Positions 1 to 9,270 are shown, counted from the first letter of the stretch. The stretch is DNA of 50,576 nucleotides from Caldifarciminota bacterium (GCA_903865935.1 CAIPLT010000038.1:1-50576), one strand, 5' to 3'. A program made the numbers and translations. Notes: generated by a model from the letters alone, not told the origin.

Positions 1-45
1 AAAGCCAAAGACCTGGTCAAACCCAATACACCCAATAATAAATAG
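1..45 (+). CDS. C-terminal end of a gene entering from the left
   Basis: Frame 1 is open from the first base and ends in TAG at 43-45, giving only 14 residues (KAKDLVKPNTPNNK). The hydrophilic, Lys/Pro/Asn-rich tail is what a C-terminus often looks like, and the next gene follows 37 bp later with its own Shine-Dalgarno sequence. There is too little sequence to assign a family, and it could be chance. Confidence 0.35.
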   Translation, partial: KAKDLVKPNTPNNK

Positions 46-82
46 TCTTTCCTGACTAATAAGCTAAGACAAGGAGTAAAAC

Positions 83-649
83 ATGCATGCGTTATTATAC
101 GTATTATGTCCAAAAGATGGTCTGGCGGACAGCAAATCAGCCAGACGTCATGTATTTCATTGGTTATCGGATAACGGATTTACTGAAAACAAAGGTCTTT
201 TTCAGCATTATTATGCTGACTGGTTTGTGATTGGAGGACGATGGTCCGGTGAGTTAACCGCAAATCAGCTGGATCAGGAGAAACTGACCGCTTTAAATAA
301 GGAGTTTCATGATAAGTACGGCTTCTGGATCAGTAAAGATATCACCGAAGAGATGCGTCAAAAACAATACCGTGAAATAACCCAAAAGTATTTCCCTGAC
401 TATCAGGGAATACCCTGGGCTTTCCGGGACACTTACAAAGAAGAAGGTTATGAAGACGATGCGCAAATCGTAAACAAGCTGCTCTACGAGAGAATCATCA
501 AAGAGCATCTATTAGACCAAATCAGCCAGGAAAAGCTCTGGAATGGCGGTGCGGTTATTGCCACTGATATGCATGAAAACAACCAACCAGTTAACTCCGA
601 TGCTTTTATTTGGAAATACTGGATCGTCGTAGTTGACTTTCATTATTAA
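83..649 (+). CDS. hypothetical protein, mobile-element type
   Basis: 188-aa protein with a good Shine-Dalgarno (AAGGAG, 7 bp before ATG 83). I do not know its function. The N-terminal part carries the segment DWFVIGGRWSG (about residues 46-56), which I recall from uncharacterised proteins on phages, plasmids and other accessory DNA that begin with a short beta-strand and have this Trp/Gly-rich motif. It is rich in Trp, Tyr and Lys, has no signal peptide or membrane segment, and is probably cytoplasmic. It lies 15 bp before a broken ORF that also looks mobile-element derived, so the two were probably co-transcribed. The link to mobile DNA rests on motif memory and context, not on a search. Confidence 0.6.
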   Translation: MHALLYVLCPKDGLADSKSARRHVFHWLSDNGFTENKGLFQHYYADWFVIGGRWSGELTANQLDQEKLTALNKEFHDKYGFWISKDITEEMRQKQYREITQKYFPDYQGIPWAFRDTYKEEGYEDDAQIVNKLLYERIIKEHLLDQISQEKLWNGGAVIATDMHENNQPVNSDAFIWKYWIVVVDFHY

Positions 650-664
650 CAATAGGAGGAATAT

Positions 665-1962
665 ATGGAAATAGCAGTACAAGAAAAAACAAATACATTG
701 CCAGCGCTCATTACTCAACCACCAGTTGAGCAAATTGAGCTGAAGCCACTAAATCTCATTGACCGGATCATTGATGCGATCAATAAGAAACAAAACTATC
801 TGTCGTATCATTTAATGCGTAAACTGACAATCGAGGAATTTAAAACCTGCCGGATATATCGCTTCATCAGCAGTCCGGCGACTATGCCTGGGAAGTAAAA
901 CTCTCCAACTTAATCCTAGAACGTAATGTATTCACGTCAGGAATTGTCCGGGCGATGGATAGTAAGAACGAAGATCCAATACTATATGCATTTGAGGATA
1001 AACAGACCTATGTATTAGCACCTATTAAGAGCTATAAACCCATTGATATCATAAGAAACTTCTTCTATTCCAATGAACGTGACCACTGTAACTTTGGACG
1101 ACCATATTCAGGCGGACATCAGGTAAAAGGATATGGCAGGCGTATCTGTTTTGAGCAAGATACACTATACTCATACGGACAAGATATCGTACACCGGGTT
1201 AAAAACGGCTTTGTAATAAACGGAGACGTATCAACACCCACGACTAATGGCGATATTAACTACTCATTTCACGTTGCTCCGCTTGGTACACCGATTGTGC
1301 CTTTCAGTGTATTACAACAAGCTGAAATCAAAGAATTCAACAAACTCGAATTAATCCAGGCATCATCAGACTGGTATGAAACGGTTAAAGACTCCAAAGG
1401 CGAGGATAAATACATTCACCACCTTGGAGAAACTCTGTTTAAATACGATAACCGTTATTTCTTAAGCACCCTTGAAGCAAGACAGTATCACCAACACCAT
1501 TATCTGCTTGAATTAAAAGAAACGGCAACCACAATTGAACAAGCCAAGCAATCTGCCAGTGGTCTAGATGATTCTAATTGGAAACGATATCAGAACAATG
1601 AAATAAAGCGTCAGGGTGAATATTTCTTCATTCCGGTTAATATCAATGATTACATTGGAAAGACTCTATTCAAGACACAGGACTATATCAAAAAGAACAA
1701 CTTCAAGATAATCAATCGTACCCCAGGACAATTCCCAATTCACAAGACCTTTTAAGAAGTGCTTGAACTGGGTAATATCTTCAAACAGCCGAACGGCAAT
1801 CCCCATTATCCGAGAGATCTAATCCGTCTGAATGGCGATGTATTTGTCAGAGGGACAGTAAGACATCCACAGCATGGAATGCTGCGACTTGGAGCACAGT
1901 GGCATCTGGCGCAACTCAATTATATCAAGCGGGCATATCAACCGAATGGACGAGTTGATTGA
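665..1962 (+). pseudogene. broken hypothetical gene (frameshift plus in-frame TAA)
   Basis: Three ORF pieces read as one protein of about 430 codons: 665-898 (frame 2), 844-1755 (frame 1) and 1756-1962 (frame 1 after a TAA at 1753-1755). The best join is a one-base shift near 842-845, which gives IEEFKNLPDISLHQQ followed by continuous sensible sequence; the open frame extends well upstream of the ATG at 955. The C-terminal part has RQGEYFFIPV and, after the stop, VRGTVRHPQH...LGAQWH. I recall these paired motifs from a family of uncharacterised plasmid and phage proteins, where they occur in one polypeptide, so the TAA interrupts a real domain. It has a strong Shine-Dalgarno (TAGGAGGA) at the start. 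No canonical -1 slippery heptamer is in phase at the shift. A sequencing error could explain one lesion but hardly both; I favour decay. Confidence 0.65.
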
Positions 1963-1992
1963 TATTGCATCACTAATTAACTCATTTTATAT

Positions 1993-2015
1993 CGGGGAGA
2001 TCCAAAGTCTCCCCG
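1993..2015 (+). terminator. hairpin after the broken accessory gene
   Basis: Perfect 8-bp inverted repeat CGGGGAGA / TCTCCCCG with a 7-base loop, about 30 bp after the last accessory ORF. The bases after it (AATAAGTTTAG) are not a clean U-tract, so it may be a weak intrinsic terminator or another hairpin. Confidence 0.5.
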
Positions 2016-2073
2016 AATAAGTTTAGTTTGAATATTTATAATCCGCTAAAGATACGGAGCGAAACGAATCGTC

Positions 2074-2247
2074 ATGAAAATAGCCGGAAATTAAGTGACA
2101 CACAAAGCACAACTTGTTTGTTTTATCGAAGGCAATAAGCTAAATATTGTCGATAAAGGACTATCTAAAGCAAGGCTTGCAGTAATAGACAATAATATTA
2201 TAGATACAATCAATGCCATCCGTAGTTATCGTTTTAAATGGGTTTGA
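2074..2247 (+). pseudogene. short broken ORF fragment before pstS
   Basis: Frame 1 reads ATG AAA ATA GCC GGA AAT, then TAA at 2092-2094, then a GTG-led 50-codon stretch (2095-2247) with ordinary coding composition (for example KLNIVDKGLSKARLAVIDNN). It looks like the end of a gene cut by an in-frame stop, or a small GTG-initiated ORF. No family is recognised and no Shine-Dalgarno precedes the GTG. Its end overlaps the predicted pstS -35 box. It matters mainly because it is the second in-frame TAA within 350 bp. Confidence 0.3.
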
Positions 2248-2271
2248 CTTTTTATTATGTAAGGTTATAAT
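2244..2271 (+). promoter_or_regulatory. sigma-70 type promoter of the pst operon
   Basis: TTGACT at 2244-2249, a 16-bp spacer, and a perfect TATAAT at 2266-2271. The -10 box abuts the GTG at 2272, so transcription should start near 2278, leaving at most about 6 nt before the ATG at 2284. No Pho box can be claimed without a matrix for this lineage. Confidence 0.6.
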
Positions 2272-3102
2272 GTGCAAAATCGAATGAAGAAATTAATAAT
2301 AATTGCGGCTGCTATCGGATTAATCAGCTCTGGTTGTAAACCATCACCTAAAAATAATAACCGCATTACGATTGCGGGTTCAACAACCGTCTTGCCAATC
2401 GCACAATTGGCAGCCGAAGTATTTATGGATAGTCATAGAGATATTACAATTTCAATCCGTGGCGGTGGTTCAGGAGTGGGTATCGCACAACTACTTTCCG
2501 GCAATATCGATATTGCCGATGCATCACGAGAGATAAAACCAGAAGAACTTCAAATTGCACGCCAAAAAGGTAAAAATATTATCGGGACAACAATCGCTTT
2601 AGATGGTATCGCGGTCGTCGTCAATAAGCAAAACCCATTATCGGAAATTGATGTGAATACATTGAAAAATATTTATACCGGTAAAATCAACAACTGGAAA
2701 ATGGTCGGCGGTCTGGACCGACCGGTTGTGGTTATATCAAGGGATATTGCTTCAGGTACTTTTGAAGTGTTTAAATCCAAAGTTTTGCAAGGAGAAAAAA
2801 CAACCCAAACTTCTCTTATGCTTGTTTCAAATAAGGAAATTGCAGGAACAGTTGCTCAAACCCCAGGCGCCATCGGCTATATTGGTATCGGTTTCTTGAC
2901 CGATGAGATAAAAGCGTTGAAGATAGACAGTATCATGCCTAGCACAGAAACCGTAAAAAACGGCACATATAAATTAGCACGATCACTTTACATGTATACA
3001 AATAGCGAGCCAAAACAAGCAACTAAAACATTTATCGACTTCGTCTTATCAGCACAAGGACAGAAAATTGTGCAAGAGGCGGGTTATGTTCCGCTGTATT
3101 AA
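2272..3102 (+). CDS. pstS: phosphate ABC transporter substrate-binding lipoprotein PstS
   Basis: Binds inorganic phosphate outside the cytoplasmic membrane and delivers it to PstCA. The N-terminus has Lys-rich, hydrophobic and lipobox parts (LISSGC, Cys22 from the GTG start), so it is a lipoprotein. The mature part has the PBP-like opening AGSTTVLPIAQLAAEVF and the GGGSGVGIAQLL phosphate-loop segment typical of the family; 276 aa is normal. Start choice: GTG 2272 has AAGG 7 bp upstream, but it touches the predicted -10 box, so a transcript from that promoter would begin after it. ATG 2284 (giving MKKLIII...) is therefore at least as likely. The stop TAA is followed directly by the pstC ATG. 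Confidence 0.95.
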   Translation: MQNRMKKLIIIAAAIGLISSGCKPSPKNNNRITIAGSTTVLPIAQLAAEVFMDSHRDITISIRGGGSGVGIAQLLSGNIDIADASREIKPEELQIARQKGKNIIGTTIALDGIAVVVNKQNPLSEIDVNTLKNIYTGKINNWKMVGGLDRPVVVISRDIASGTFEVFKSKVLQGEKTTQTSLMLVSNKEIAGTVAQTPGAIGYIGIGFLTDEIKALKIDSIMPSTETVKNGTYKLARSLYMYTNSEPKQATKTFIDFVLSAQGQKIVQEAGYVPLY

Positions 3103-3969
3103 ATGACCAAAGAGAGATTATTTAATTATCTCGTATTGTTCGCTGCGTTATGCTCAGTTATCTTTCTATTGGGTATTATCATTAGTATTTTTGTTCAGGG
3201 TTATCCGATATTCAAAGAAGTCGGTGTATTAAAGTTTTTATTCGGTAAAGCCTGGTATCCGACACAAGACCCGCCCGAGTTTGGTATTTTATCGTTAATC
3301 ATCGGTTCGCTTATTGTTACAATCGGTGCCTTGATAATTGCGATTCCGTTAGGAATTGGTTCGGCAATTTACCTTTCAGAAATCGCAAAATCGAATACCA
3401 GAGAAATATTAAAACCGTTTATCGAACTGCTTGCCGGAATACCCTCGGTCATTTACGGCCTTTTTGGAATCGTGTTTATTGCACCGCTAACGATGCGGTT
3501 GTTTCATTTGTCAACCGGACTGAATGCTTTTACTGCCGCCATCATTTTAGGTGTTATGGTTATGCCGATAATTTCCAGCCTAACCGAAGATGCAATATCA
3601 TCGGTTCCAAAAGACCTGCGTGAAGCTTCTTATGCATTGGGAGCAAATAAATGGGAAACAATATCAAAGGTAGTTCTGCCCGCAGCAAAATCAGGAGTTA
3701 TTGCAAGTATAATTCTTGGTTTAGGCAGAGCGATTGGTGAGACGATGGTTGTATTAATGGTTGCGGGTGGCGCGGCAATCATTCCGAAATCAATTTTCCA
3801 GCCCGTTCGACCAATGACATCAGCAATTGCCGCAGAAATGGGCGAGTCAATTACGGGTAGTCAACACTTTCACGCACTTTTTGGTATTGCCATCGCCCTT
3901 TTTATATTGACTTTATTATTTAATCTAATAACCGAGTCAGTTCGACGAAAAATAAAACGATACTCATGA
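3103..3969 (+). CDS. pstC: phosphate ABC transporter permease PstC
   Basis: Inner-membrane permease of the Pst high-affinity phosphate importer; pairs with PstA to form the channel. 288 aa with about six membrane segments, beginning at residues 8-32, and the binding-protein-dependent transport EAA-type loop DLREASYALGANKWETI around residues 189-203, which contacts the PstB ATPase. The ATG follows the pstS stop with no gap, and the end overlaps pstA by 4 nt (ATGA), so translation is coupled through the operon. No unusual features. Confidence 0.95.
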   Translation: MTKERLFNYLVLFAALCSVIFLLGIIISIFVQGYPIFKEVGVLKFLFGKAWYPTQDPPEFGILSLIIGSLIVTIGALIIAIPLGIGSAIYLSEIAKSNTREILKPFIELLAGIPSVIYGLFGIVFIAPLTMRLFHLSTGLNAFTAAIILGVMVMPIISSLTEDAISSVPKDLREASYALGANKWETISKVVLPAAKSGVIASIILGLGRAIGETMVVLMVAGGAAIIPKSIFQPVRPMTSAIAAEMGESITGSQHFHALFGIAIALFILTLLFNLITESVRRKIKRYS

Positions 3970-4817
3970 CGAGAAAATTTAAACAGGGTTTCTGGCTAAT
4001 AATGATGCGGCTGTCTATACTGGTTAGCGTCTTATTTCTGCTGGTTTTCTTATTTTTGATTTTTTCGAAAGGCAGTTCAGTTCTGTCGCTCTCATTCTTA
4101 CTCGAAGCACCTAAGGCAGGCATGACCAAGGGCGGAATATTTCCGGCGATTATCGGTACACTATATCTGACAGGATTGACAATTCTCTTTTCATTTCCAA
4201 TTGGTGTTTTAGCCGCAATTTATCTTACCGAATATGCCCGAGAAGGCATTCTGGTCAATACAATCAGAACTGCAATTAATACTTTAGCCGGTGTACCATC
4301 GATAGTTTTCGGTCTATTTGGACTGGCAGTTTTTGTAAATATGTTGCATTTTGGTGTATCCGTATTGTCGGGCGCGCTTACTCTGGCTATCCTGGTCTTA
4401 CCAACAATTATTAATGCCAGCGAAGAAGCGATAAAGTCGGTGCCGAATAGTTTTCGGGAAGCGGCCTATGCATTAGGTGCAACCAAACGACAATCGATAA
4501 TGAAAGTTGTGATACCAGCTGCCTTACCCAATATTCTTACCAGTGCAATAATAAGTATCGGACGTGCAGCCGGCGAAACCGCGCCAATTCTGTTTACGGC
4601 CGCAACCTTCTATACCCGAAAATTTCCAACTTCAATATTTGACGAGGTGATGGCTTTACCTTATCATATCTACGCATTAATGACCGAAGGTACATCACCG
4701 CAAACCCAGATGCCGATTGCTTATGGCAGCGCGGTTGTATTGTTATTATTAGTCTTGAGTATTGATTTAGTTGCAATTATTATAAGATATCGGATGAGAA
4801 GGGCAAAGACATGGTGA
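3966..4817 (+). CDS. pstA: phosphate ABC transporter permease PstA
   Basis: Second permease subunit of the Pst transporter. 283 aa, about six membrane helices, with the EAA loop [17 protein letters not shown] in the second half, matching that of PstC. The start ATG overlaps the pstC stop (ATGA), and the 3' end overlaps pstB by 7 nt. Length and motif order are standard for the family. Confidence 0.95.
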   Translation: MTRKFKQGFWLIMMRLSILVSVLFLLVFLFLIFSKGSSVLSLSFLLEAPKAGMTKGGIFPAIIGTLYLTGLTILFSFPIGVLAAIYLTEYAREGILVNTIRTAINTLAGVPSIVFGLFGLAVFVNMLHFGVSVLSGALTLAILVLPTIINASEEAIKSVPNSFREAAYALGATKRQSIMKVVIPAALPNILTSAIISIGRAAGETAPILFTAATFYTRKFPTSIFDEVMALPYHIYALMTEGTSPQTQMPIAYGSAVVLLLLVLSIDLVAIIIRYRMRRAKTW

Positions 4818-5566
4818 ACGAAATATTGGTTAAAGATTTAAATTTATGGTTTGGTCAAAAACAGGTTCTAAAAAATATCGATATGGCAATTATACGGAAT
4901 CAATTGACCGCAATTATCGGACCATCAGGTTGCGGCAAATCTACTCTTTTAAGATGTTTTAACCGGATGAATGATTTAATTAGTGAAGCAAAAATCACCG
5001 GCAATATTTTCATTGATGAAAAAAATATCTATGTTGATAATATTGATATTTATGCATTGCGAATGAAAGTTGGCATGGTGTTTCAGAAACCCAATCCATT
5101 TCCGAAATCAATTCTGGACAATGTTTTATTCGGATTACATATCAAGTCGGATAAGGATAAATCAGAAATGTTAAGTAAAGTTGAAAAGAGTTTAAAAGAC
5201 GCCTGGCTCTGGGATGATGTTAAAGACCGTCTGCACCGTCCTGCATTTGAATTGTCCGGCGGGCAGCAGCAGCGATTATGTATTGCCCGCGCCTTAGCGA
5301 CTGACCCGGAAATTATTCTTTTAGACGAACCGACTTCTGCCTTGGACCCTCAATCCACAGCTAAAATCGAAGAATTATTGGTTGAATTAAAAAACAAGGT
5401 TACAATTGTCCATGTTACTCACAATATCGCTCAGGCAGCACGGGTTGCCGATTATACCGCTTTTATGTACTTGGGAGAGTTAATTGAGTTTGGTCCAACC
5501 GACAAACTCTTTACCACGCCCAAAGATAAACGGACCGAAGCATATTTAACCGGTAAGTTTGGATGA
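4811..5566 (+). CDS. pstB: phosphate ABC transporter ATPase PstB
   Basis: Cytoplasmic ATPase that powers PstCA. 251 aa, with Walker [10 protein letters not shown] at about residues 37-45, Q-loop in [13 protein letters not shown] signature LSGGQQQRL, Walker [14 protein letters not shown] and the switch His in VTHN. The [13 protein letters not shown] segment is characteristic of PstB among ABC ATPases. It overlaps pstA by 7 nt and precedes phoU by 9 nt with a GGAG Shine-Dalgarno. Confidence 0.97.
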   Translation: MVNEILVKDLNLWFGQKQVLKNIDMAIIRNQLTAIIGPSGCGKSTLLRCFNRMNDLISEAKITGNIFIDEKNIYVDNIDIYALRMKVGMVFQKPNPFPKSILDNVLFGLHIKSDKDKSEMLSKVEKSLKDAWLWDDVKDRLHRPAFELSGGQQQRLCIARALATDPEIILLDEPTSALDPQSTAKIEELLVELKNKVTIVHVTHNIAQAARVADYTAFMYLGELIEFGPTDKLFTTPKDKRTEAYLTGKFG

Positions 5567-5575
5567 GGAGAAATT

Positions 5576-6238
5576 ATGATATTAGATGAAAAAATAAATG
5601 CACTTAAGAGCAAATTAATCGATTATGCGACACTGGTTGAACTTATGATCGATAAGAGCATGAAAGGAATTTTAAAAAAAGACCGAACACTTTTGACCGA
5701 AATTATCGAGCAGGATGAACCAAAAACCAATGACTTCGAAATCGAAATCGAAGAAGCCTGCACAACATTTATTGCGCAATATGAGCCAAAAGCAAAAGAT
5801 CTAAGAGCGATACTGATGATTCTTAAAATTAATAATGATTTAGAGCGGATTGGTGACCATGCCGGAAATATTGCAGAAAGCGGATTGTTTTTGATAGAAC
5901 GACCGGAAGTAAAACCATTAATCGATATTCCCAAGATGGCAGAAAATTCAATAAAAATGTTAAAGGACAGTGTTAATTCATTTATCAATGAAGATGCGCT
6001 ATTGGCAAAGAATGTGTGTGAGCGTGATTCTGAGGTTGACCGATTATTAGAACAAATCATTAAAGAACTCATCACCTTCATGATACAAGACTCCTTAACA
6101 ATTGAACGTTCAATGCAGCTGATAAGAGTTGCGCATAATTTTGAACGAATTGCGGATTTATCGACTAATATTTGTGAAGATGTGATATATATGGTCGAAG
6201 GCAGAGTAATTAAACACCACAAAGAAGAAACGCAATAA
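5576..6238 (+). CDS. phoU: phosphate signalling protein PhoU
   Basis: PhoU links the state of the Pst transporter to phosphate-responsive regulation, usually through a PhoR-type kinase; no phoBR genes are in this window. 220 aa, all helical, with the two repeated metal-site segments typical of the family: NNDLERIGDHAGNIAE around residues 84-99 and HNFERIADLSTNICED near the C-terminus. Shine-Dalgarno GAGGAG precedes ATG 5576. It is the last gene of the pst operon; no clear terminator follows. Confidence 0.95.
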   Translation: MILDEKINALKSKLIDYATLVELMIDKSMKGILKKDRTLLTEIIEQDEPKTNDFEIEIEEACTTFIAQYEPKAKDLRAILMILKINNDLERIGDHAGNIAESGLFLIERPEVKPLIDIPKMAENSIKMLKDSVNSFINEDALLAKNVCERDSEVDRLLEQIIKELITFMIQDSLTIERSMQLIRVAHNFERIADLSTNICEDVIYMVEGRVIKHHKEETQ

Positions 6239-6336
6239 TCAATTTGTTTTTTTGAGGTAAGGTTTTGGCTTGTCCTGTGATTCTTACCCGTCTTTGCAAT
6301 GGTTCTCCACTATAATTGAATGTTATAGTTCTTTAA

Positions 6337-6364
6337 TTGACAACTGTTAATAATGGCATATAAT
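6337..6364 (+). promoter_or_regulatory. sigma-70 type promoter
   Basis: TTGACA at 6337-6342, a 16-bp spacer and TATAAT at 6359-6364; predicted start of transcription near 6371. It drives the small lipoprotein gene at 6391, which has its own Shine-Dalgarno sequence, so this is a normal short leader of about 20 nt. Confidence 0.7.
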
Positions 6365-6390
6365 TTCGCAATGTCAGAAATGGAGGAATT

Positions 6391-6693
6391 ATGTTTAAAA
6401 ATAAAAAGTATTTGATATTAGCATTAATTCTTTGCGCCATTTTTTTAACGACAAGTTGTGCCCCTGGAAATTACCGTTGGGCTCCGAATATGCCGGGTTC
6501 AAAACCAGCTAATTTCTGGGCAGGACTCTGGCATGGCATCATAATCATTATCAACTTCGTCATAAGTCTATTTAATAAAAATGTAAAAATCTATGAGGTT
6601 AATAATTACGGCTGGCCCTATAATCTTGGGTTTATATTAGGGCTAATGATTTCGGTCGGCGGCGGTTTAAGATATACCAGAAAAAGGAGATAA
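6391..6693 (+). CDS. small membrane lipoprotein, hypothetical
   Basis: 100-aa protein with a signal peptide and lipobox (LTTSC, Cys23), then the segment FWAGLWHGIIIIINFVISLF and a second hydrophobic segment with a glycine run near the C-terminus, ending in Arg/Lys. I recall similar short proteins (lipobox, W-x-GLWHG, hydrophobic helix, YEVNNYGWPYNLGF) in Bacteroidetes-like genomes as membrane proteins of unknown function. Shine-Dalgarno GGAGGA is 5 bp before ATG. Two membrane helices plus the lipid anchor place it in the inner membrane. Confidence 0.75.
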   Translation: MFKNKKYLILALILCAIFLTTSCAPGNYRWAPNMPGSKPANFWAGLWHGIIIIINFVISLFNKNVKIYEVNNYGWPYNLGFILGLMISVGGGLRYTRKRR

Positions 6694-6716
6694 TAAATTA
6701 AGGATAAATTTTAACA

Positions 6717-6734
6717 GAGCCATGTAGTTGGCTC
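6717..6734 (+). terminator. weak hairpin between small lipoprotein and membrane protein
   Basis: GAGCCA / TGGCTC, 6-bp stem with a 6-base loop, followed by CGATATTTAATTT rather than a clean T-tract. It may partly separate the two genes. Confidence 0.3.
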
Positions 6735-6771
6735 CGATATTTAATTTACAATGAATAAAGCTTAATCCAAA

Positions 6772-7566
6772 ATGGTAAAAATCTTACCCGTGCTTGTTTT
6801 ATTTATCGGTATTGGAATTACTATTCCTTGTATATATTATTTCATTTTTAGAAAACGTGCTCATCTTGATTTGATTCCAGCCTGGATTTGGGTAATAAAT
6901 GGATTTGTTGCCTTTGTGTTATTCCCCGCCTTCCTTTTCCGCAAGCACTGGGAAGCGGTAATGGTTATGGCGAAAAATAAATTCTGGTTTGTTGCCGGCG
7001 TTATTCAGATGGACAATAATTTCTGGGAAACATTAGCAAAACTGCTGGCAATACTTGTATTCATTTATTTTACCCAACCGTACGGAAAAGAAATCCTGAA
7101 AGAGAAGGGCGGCTCGACTATCTATGGATATTGGCTTGGTCTTTGTTATGGCATCGGCGAAGCATTAACTTTGTCAATTATCGGATTTTTTCCAATACTC
7201 AATCGGATATTTGGTATTAACCTGTTTATGTATTTTACTACTTGGGAAGCGGTTTGGGAAAGAGCATATGCAATACAAGTTCATGCAATCATTGGCGCGC
7301 TTGTTGGTATCGGTCTTTATCACTGGTTTGGTCTTGGTAAACGCTGGTGGTTATTATTCTTTTTCTTTGTCGGCATGCTCTATCACGAACTGGTTGATGG
7401 TTCAGTGCTGGTAATGATGTATTATCCCAAACTCGTTCTTGCACAATTTATGGGCAATCATATGCTGACTATAACATTGCCCGTGCTGTTAGTAATTGGG
7501 TATCTGCTGCTTTTCGTCGTCTATCGAGCGAGTAAAAATATATTATTGCCAAATGTTTATAATTAA
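6772..7566 (+). CDS. polytopic membrane protein, possible YhfC-type intramembrane peptidase
   Basis: 264 aa with seven or eight hydrophobic segments. Polar residues recur inside the membrane: GIGEALTLS (about residue 128), WERAYAIQVHAIIGAL (about 159-174) and YHELVDG (about 205). An in-membrane Glu, an ER pair, a His, then His-x2-x-Asp is the pattern of the YhfC/PrsW/CPBP group of intramembrane metalloproteases, and YhfC is the closest match I can name. No substrate is evident. The ATG at 6772 lacks a clear Shine-Dalgarno. The downstream lipoprotein follows after 21 bp and is probably co-transcribed. The peptidase assignment is inference from motif placement. Confidence 0.6.
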   Translation: MVKILPVLVLFIGIGITIPCIYYFIFRKRAHLDLIPAWIWVINGFVAFVLFPAFLFRKHWEAVMVMAKNKFWFVAGVIQMDNNFWETLAKLLAILVFIYFTQPYGKEILKEKGGSTIYGYWLGLCYGIGEALTLSIIGFFPILNRIFGINLFMYFTTWEAVWERAYAIQVHAIIGALVGIGLYHWFGLGKRWWLLFFFFVGMLYHELVDGSVLVMMYYPKLVLAQFMGNHMLTITLPVLLVIGYLLLFVVYRASKNILLPNVYN

Positions 7567-7587
7567 ATTGAAAAATTGGAGGATTAT

Positions 7588-8304
7588 ATGAAGAGAACTT
7601 ATTTATTAATATTTGCATTGGCACTGATAACAACTTTTTGTGCCAAAAAGAAAGAAGCGCCGAGTGTAAAATTGTCTCAGCCAAAATGGAGCGAGGTAAG
7701 CAAATACCAGATTGTCGTTGATACAACGCCGTCCGGCACTTATGTGCTGACTAATACATCGAGCCAGCTTGGTAAGGAAGCGATAATCGAGCTTGTAGCC
7801 GTTACGATGGTTAAAAACATTAATGGCGCAAGCCGCGATTCATCAGCCCTAATTTTACACAAAGATAACTTAAAGCCGATAAGGTCATCTAAGACAATCA
7901 GCTCTCGCGGAGCGGTTCTCAGTTCGGAGATTACCTATACTGATGATAAGGCAACCATCAAGGCAAAACTGCCCAGTGGTGAAAAGTCAATAACGATTCC
8001 AATCGGACCCAACAGCTTTGACAACGATGAAATTACCACACTCTTGAGCGCGATTGACCTTAAAGCGGGCGAGGAGAAAGAATTGAACGTGGTAGTCGGG
8101 TTAAGCGGTACGAGCATACCGGTCAAGATAAAATCCATCGGCGAAGAAAAAATCAAAGTTCCGGCGGGTGAATTTGATTGTAATAAATATGAGATGAACC
8201 TGGTCGGCAGAATTATCAATCTCTGGTATGAAAAAGCAGAGCCGAAACGGATGATAAAATACGCGGACACGCAGTCAAATATGACGATGATTCTTATGCC
8301 ATAA
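7588..8304 (+). CDS. lipoprotein, DUF3108-like
   Basis: 238-aa lipoprotein (lipobox ITTFC). A TTG at 7576 is in frame upstream, but ATG 7588 is preferred because GGAGG lies 5 bp before it and the resulting MKRTYLLIF start is a normal signal peptide. The mature protein is beta-rich; its C-terminal part (VPAGEFDCNKYEMNL..., then LWYEKAEPKRMIKY) resembles DUF3108 and similar periplasmic proteins in which a measured property is held by a beta-barrel-like fold. Function unknown. Likely co-transcribed with the membrane protein before it and the nitroreductase 22 bp after it. Confidence 0.7.
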   Translation: MKRTYLLIFALALITTFCAKKKEAPSVKLSQPKWSEVSKYQIVVDTTPSGTYVLTNTSSQLGKEAIIELVAVTMVKNINGASRDSSALILHKDNLKPIRSSKTISSRGAVLSSEITYTDDKATIKAKLPSGEKSITIPIGPNSFDNDEITTLLSAIDLKAGEEKELNVVVGLSGTSIPVKIKSIGEEKIKVPAGEFDCNKYEMNLVGRIINLWYEKAEPKRMIKYADTQSNMTMILMP

Positions 8305-8326
8305 TTAGTTAACTAAAGGGTGTGTT

Positions 8327-9202
8327 ATGATTAAATATCCCAATAAAACAATCGAGCTTTTACTTGAACGGGCGAGCTGTCGGGCGTTCACAAATAAGAA
8401 AATCCCCAAAGATGTTTTAGAATATATTCTCAAAACTGGGATTCATGCTGCAACTGGTGGAAATCTACAACCATATTCAATAATTAAAATTGAAAAGCAG
8501 GCGACTAAGAGAAGAATTGCAAAACTCGCTGGACAGGGATTTATTGCGGATGCACCGGTTAATCTTTTATTTTGTATTGACTGGCGTCGGTTAGAACGAT
8601 GGGCAAAATTAGAAATGGCACCATTCACTGCCGCCAGTTCTTTTAGGCATTTCTGGATTTCATTTCAGGACACAATTATCACTGCTCAGAGTATCTGCAC
8701 TGCTGCAGATGCGATGAGTTTAGGTTCAGTGTATATCGGTACGGTGATTGAGTTCTTCCTAATTTTAAAACGAATGTTAAAACTGCCAAGAGGTGTAATG
8801 CCGGTAGTTCTGCTCTGTATCGGCTACCCCAAGAAAAAAACAACCCCACATAGCAAGCTTGGCATAGATGCAATAGTTCATAATGAGACATATCAAGAGT
8901 TAAGCGACAAAGAACTTCTCAAAGCATTTAATCAGAAATATGCTGGAATAAAAATAGACATAACACCCAAGCGACTTAAGATGATTGAACAAGTATGTCG
9001 AGAAGTTGCGGGTGAAAAGTTCGCCAAACAGTGTATTGAGCGCATAAAGAAGCAAGGGTATATATCACGTGCTCAGATGTATTTTGGCTTACACTATATC
9101 GCCCACAAAATGCCATTGCAGAACGAAAAATACTTGAGAACATTTGAAAACTTCGGGTTTAACTGGTTTAAGAAGTACAAGCCATACAGAGTTAAAGATT
9201 GA
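8327..9202 (+). CDS. nitroreductase family protein
   Basis: FMN-dependent NAD(P)H oxidoreductase fold. The family start RASCRAFTNKKIP (residues 15-27) and ATGGNLQPY (about 44-52) provide FMN contacts, and GSVYIGTVI in the middle is the second conserved block. At 291 aa it is about 90-100 residues longer than minimal nitroreductases; the extra C-terminal part (after about residue 190) is Lys-rich and helical and not one I can assign. Substrate is unknown; members act on nitro compounds, quinones, flavins or tRNA/cofactor intermediates. It starts the 8327-11783 neighbourhood of redox and alkylation-repair genes. Confidence 0.85.
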   Translation: MIKYPNKTIELLLERASCRAFTNKKIPKDVLEYILKTGIHAATGGNLQPYSIIKIEKQATKRRIAKLAGQGFIADAPVNLLFCIDWRRLERWAKLEMAPFTAASSFRHFWISFQDTIITAQSICTAADAMSLGSVYIGTVIEFFLILKRMLKLPRGVMPVVLLCIGYPKKKTTPHSKLGIDAIVHNETYQELSDKELLKAFNQKYAGIKIDITPKRLKMIEQVCREVAGEKFAKQCIERIKKQGYISRAQMYFGLHYIAHKMPLQNEKYLRTFENFGFNWFKKYKPYRVKD

Positions 9203-9270
9203 TATTCTTAAGGAATTTTATATTATTTAAGTAAATATGAAAACAAATTTATTAAGCAAAGGAGATACTT

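Noticed and set aside
839-848. Programmed -1 frameshift site in the broken ORF
   Set aside because: The local bases TTTAAAACC do not make an in-phase X XXY YYZ heptamer and no stem-loop follows closely; mutation or error is more likely.
665-2247. Stop-codon reassignment of TAA
   Set aside because: Neighbouring intact genes, including 83-649 in the same segment, end normally at TAA. Two internal TAAs alone do not show recoding.
5623-6222. 199-codon open frame on the minus strand
   Set aside because: It lies wholly inside phoU, antisense to it, has Ser/Ile-rich low-complexity composition, no Shine-Dalgarno, and phoU is a clear family member.
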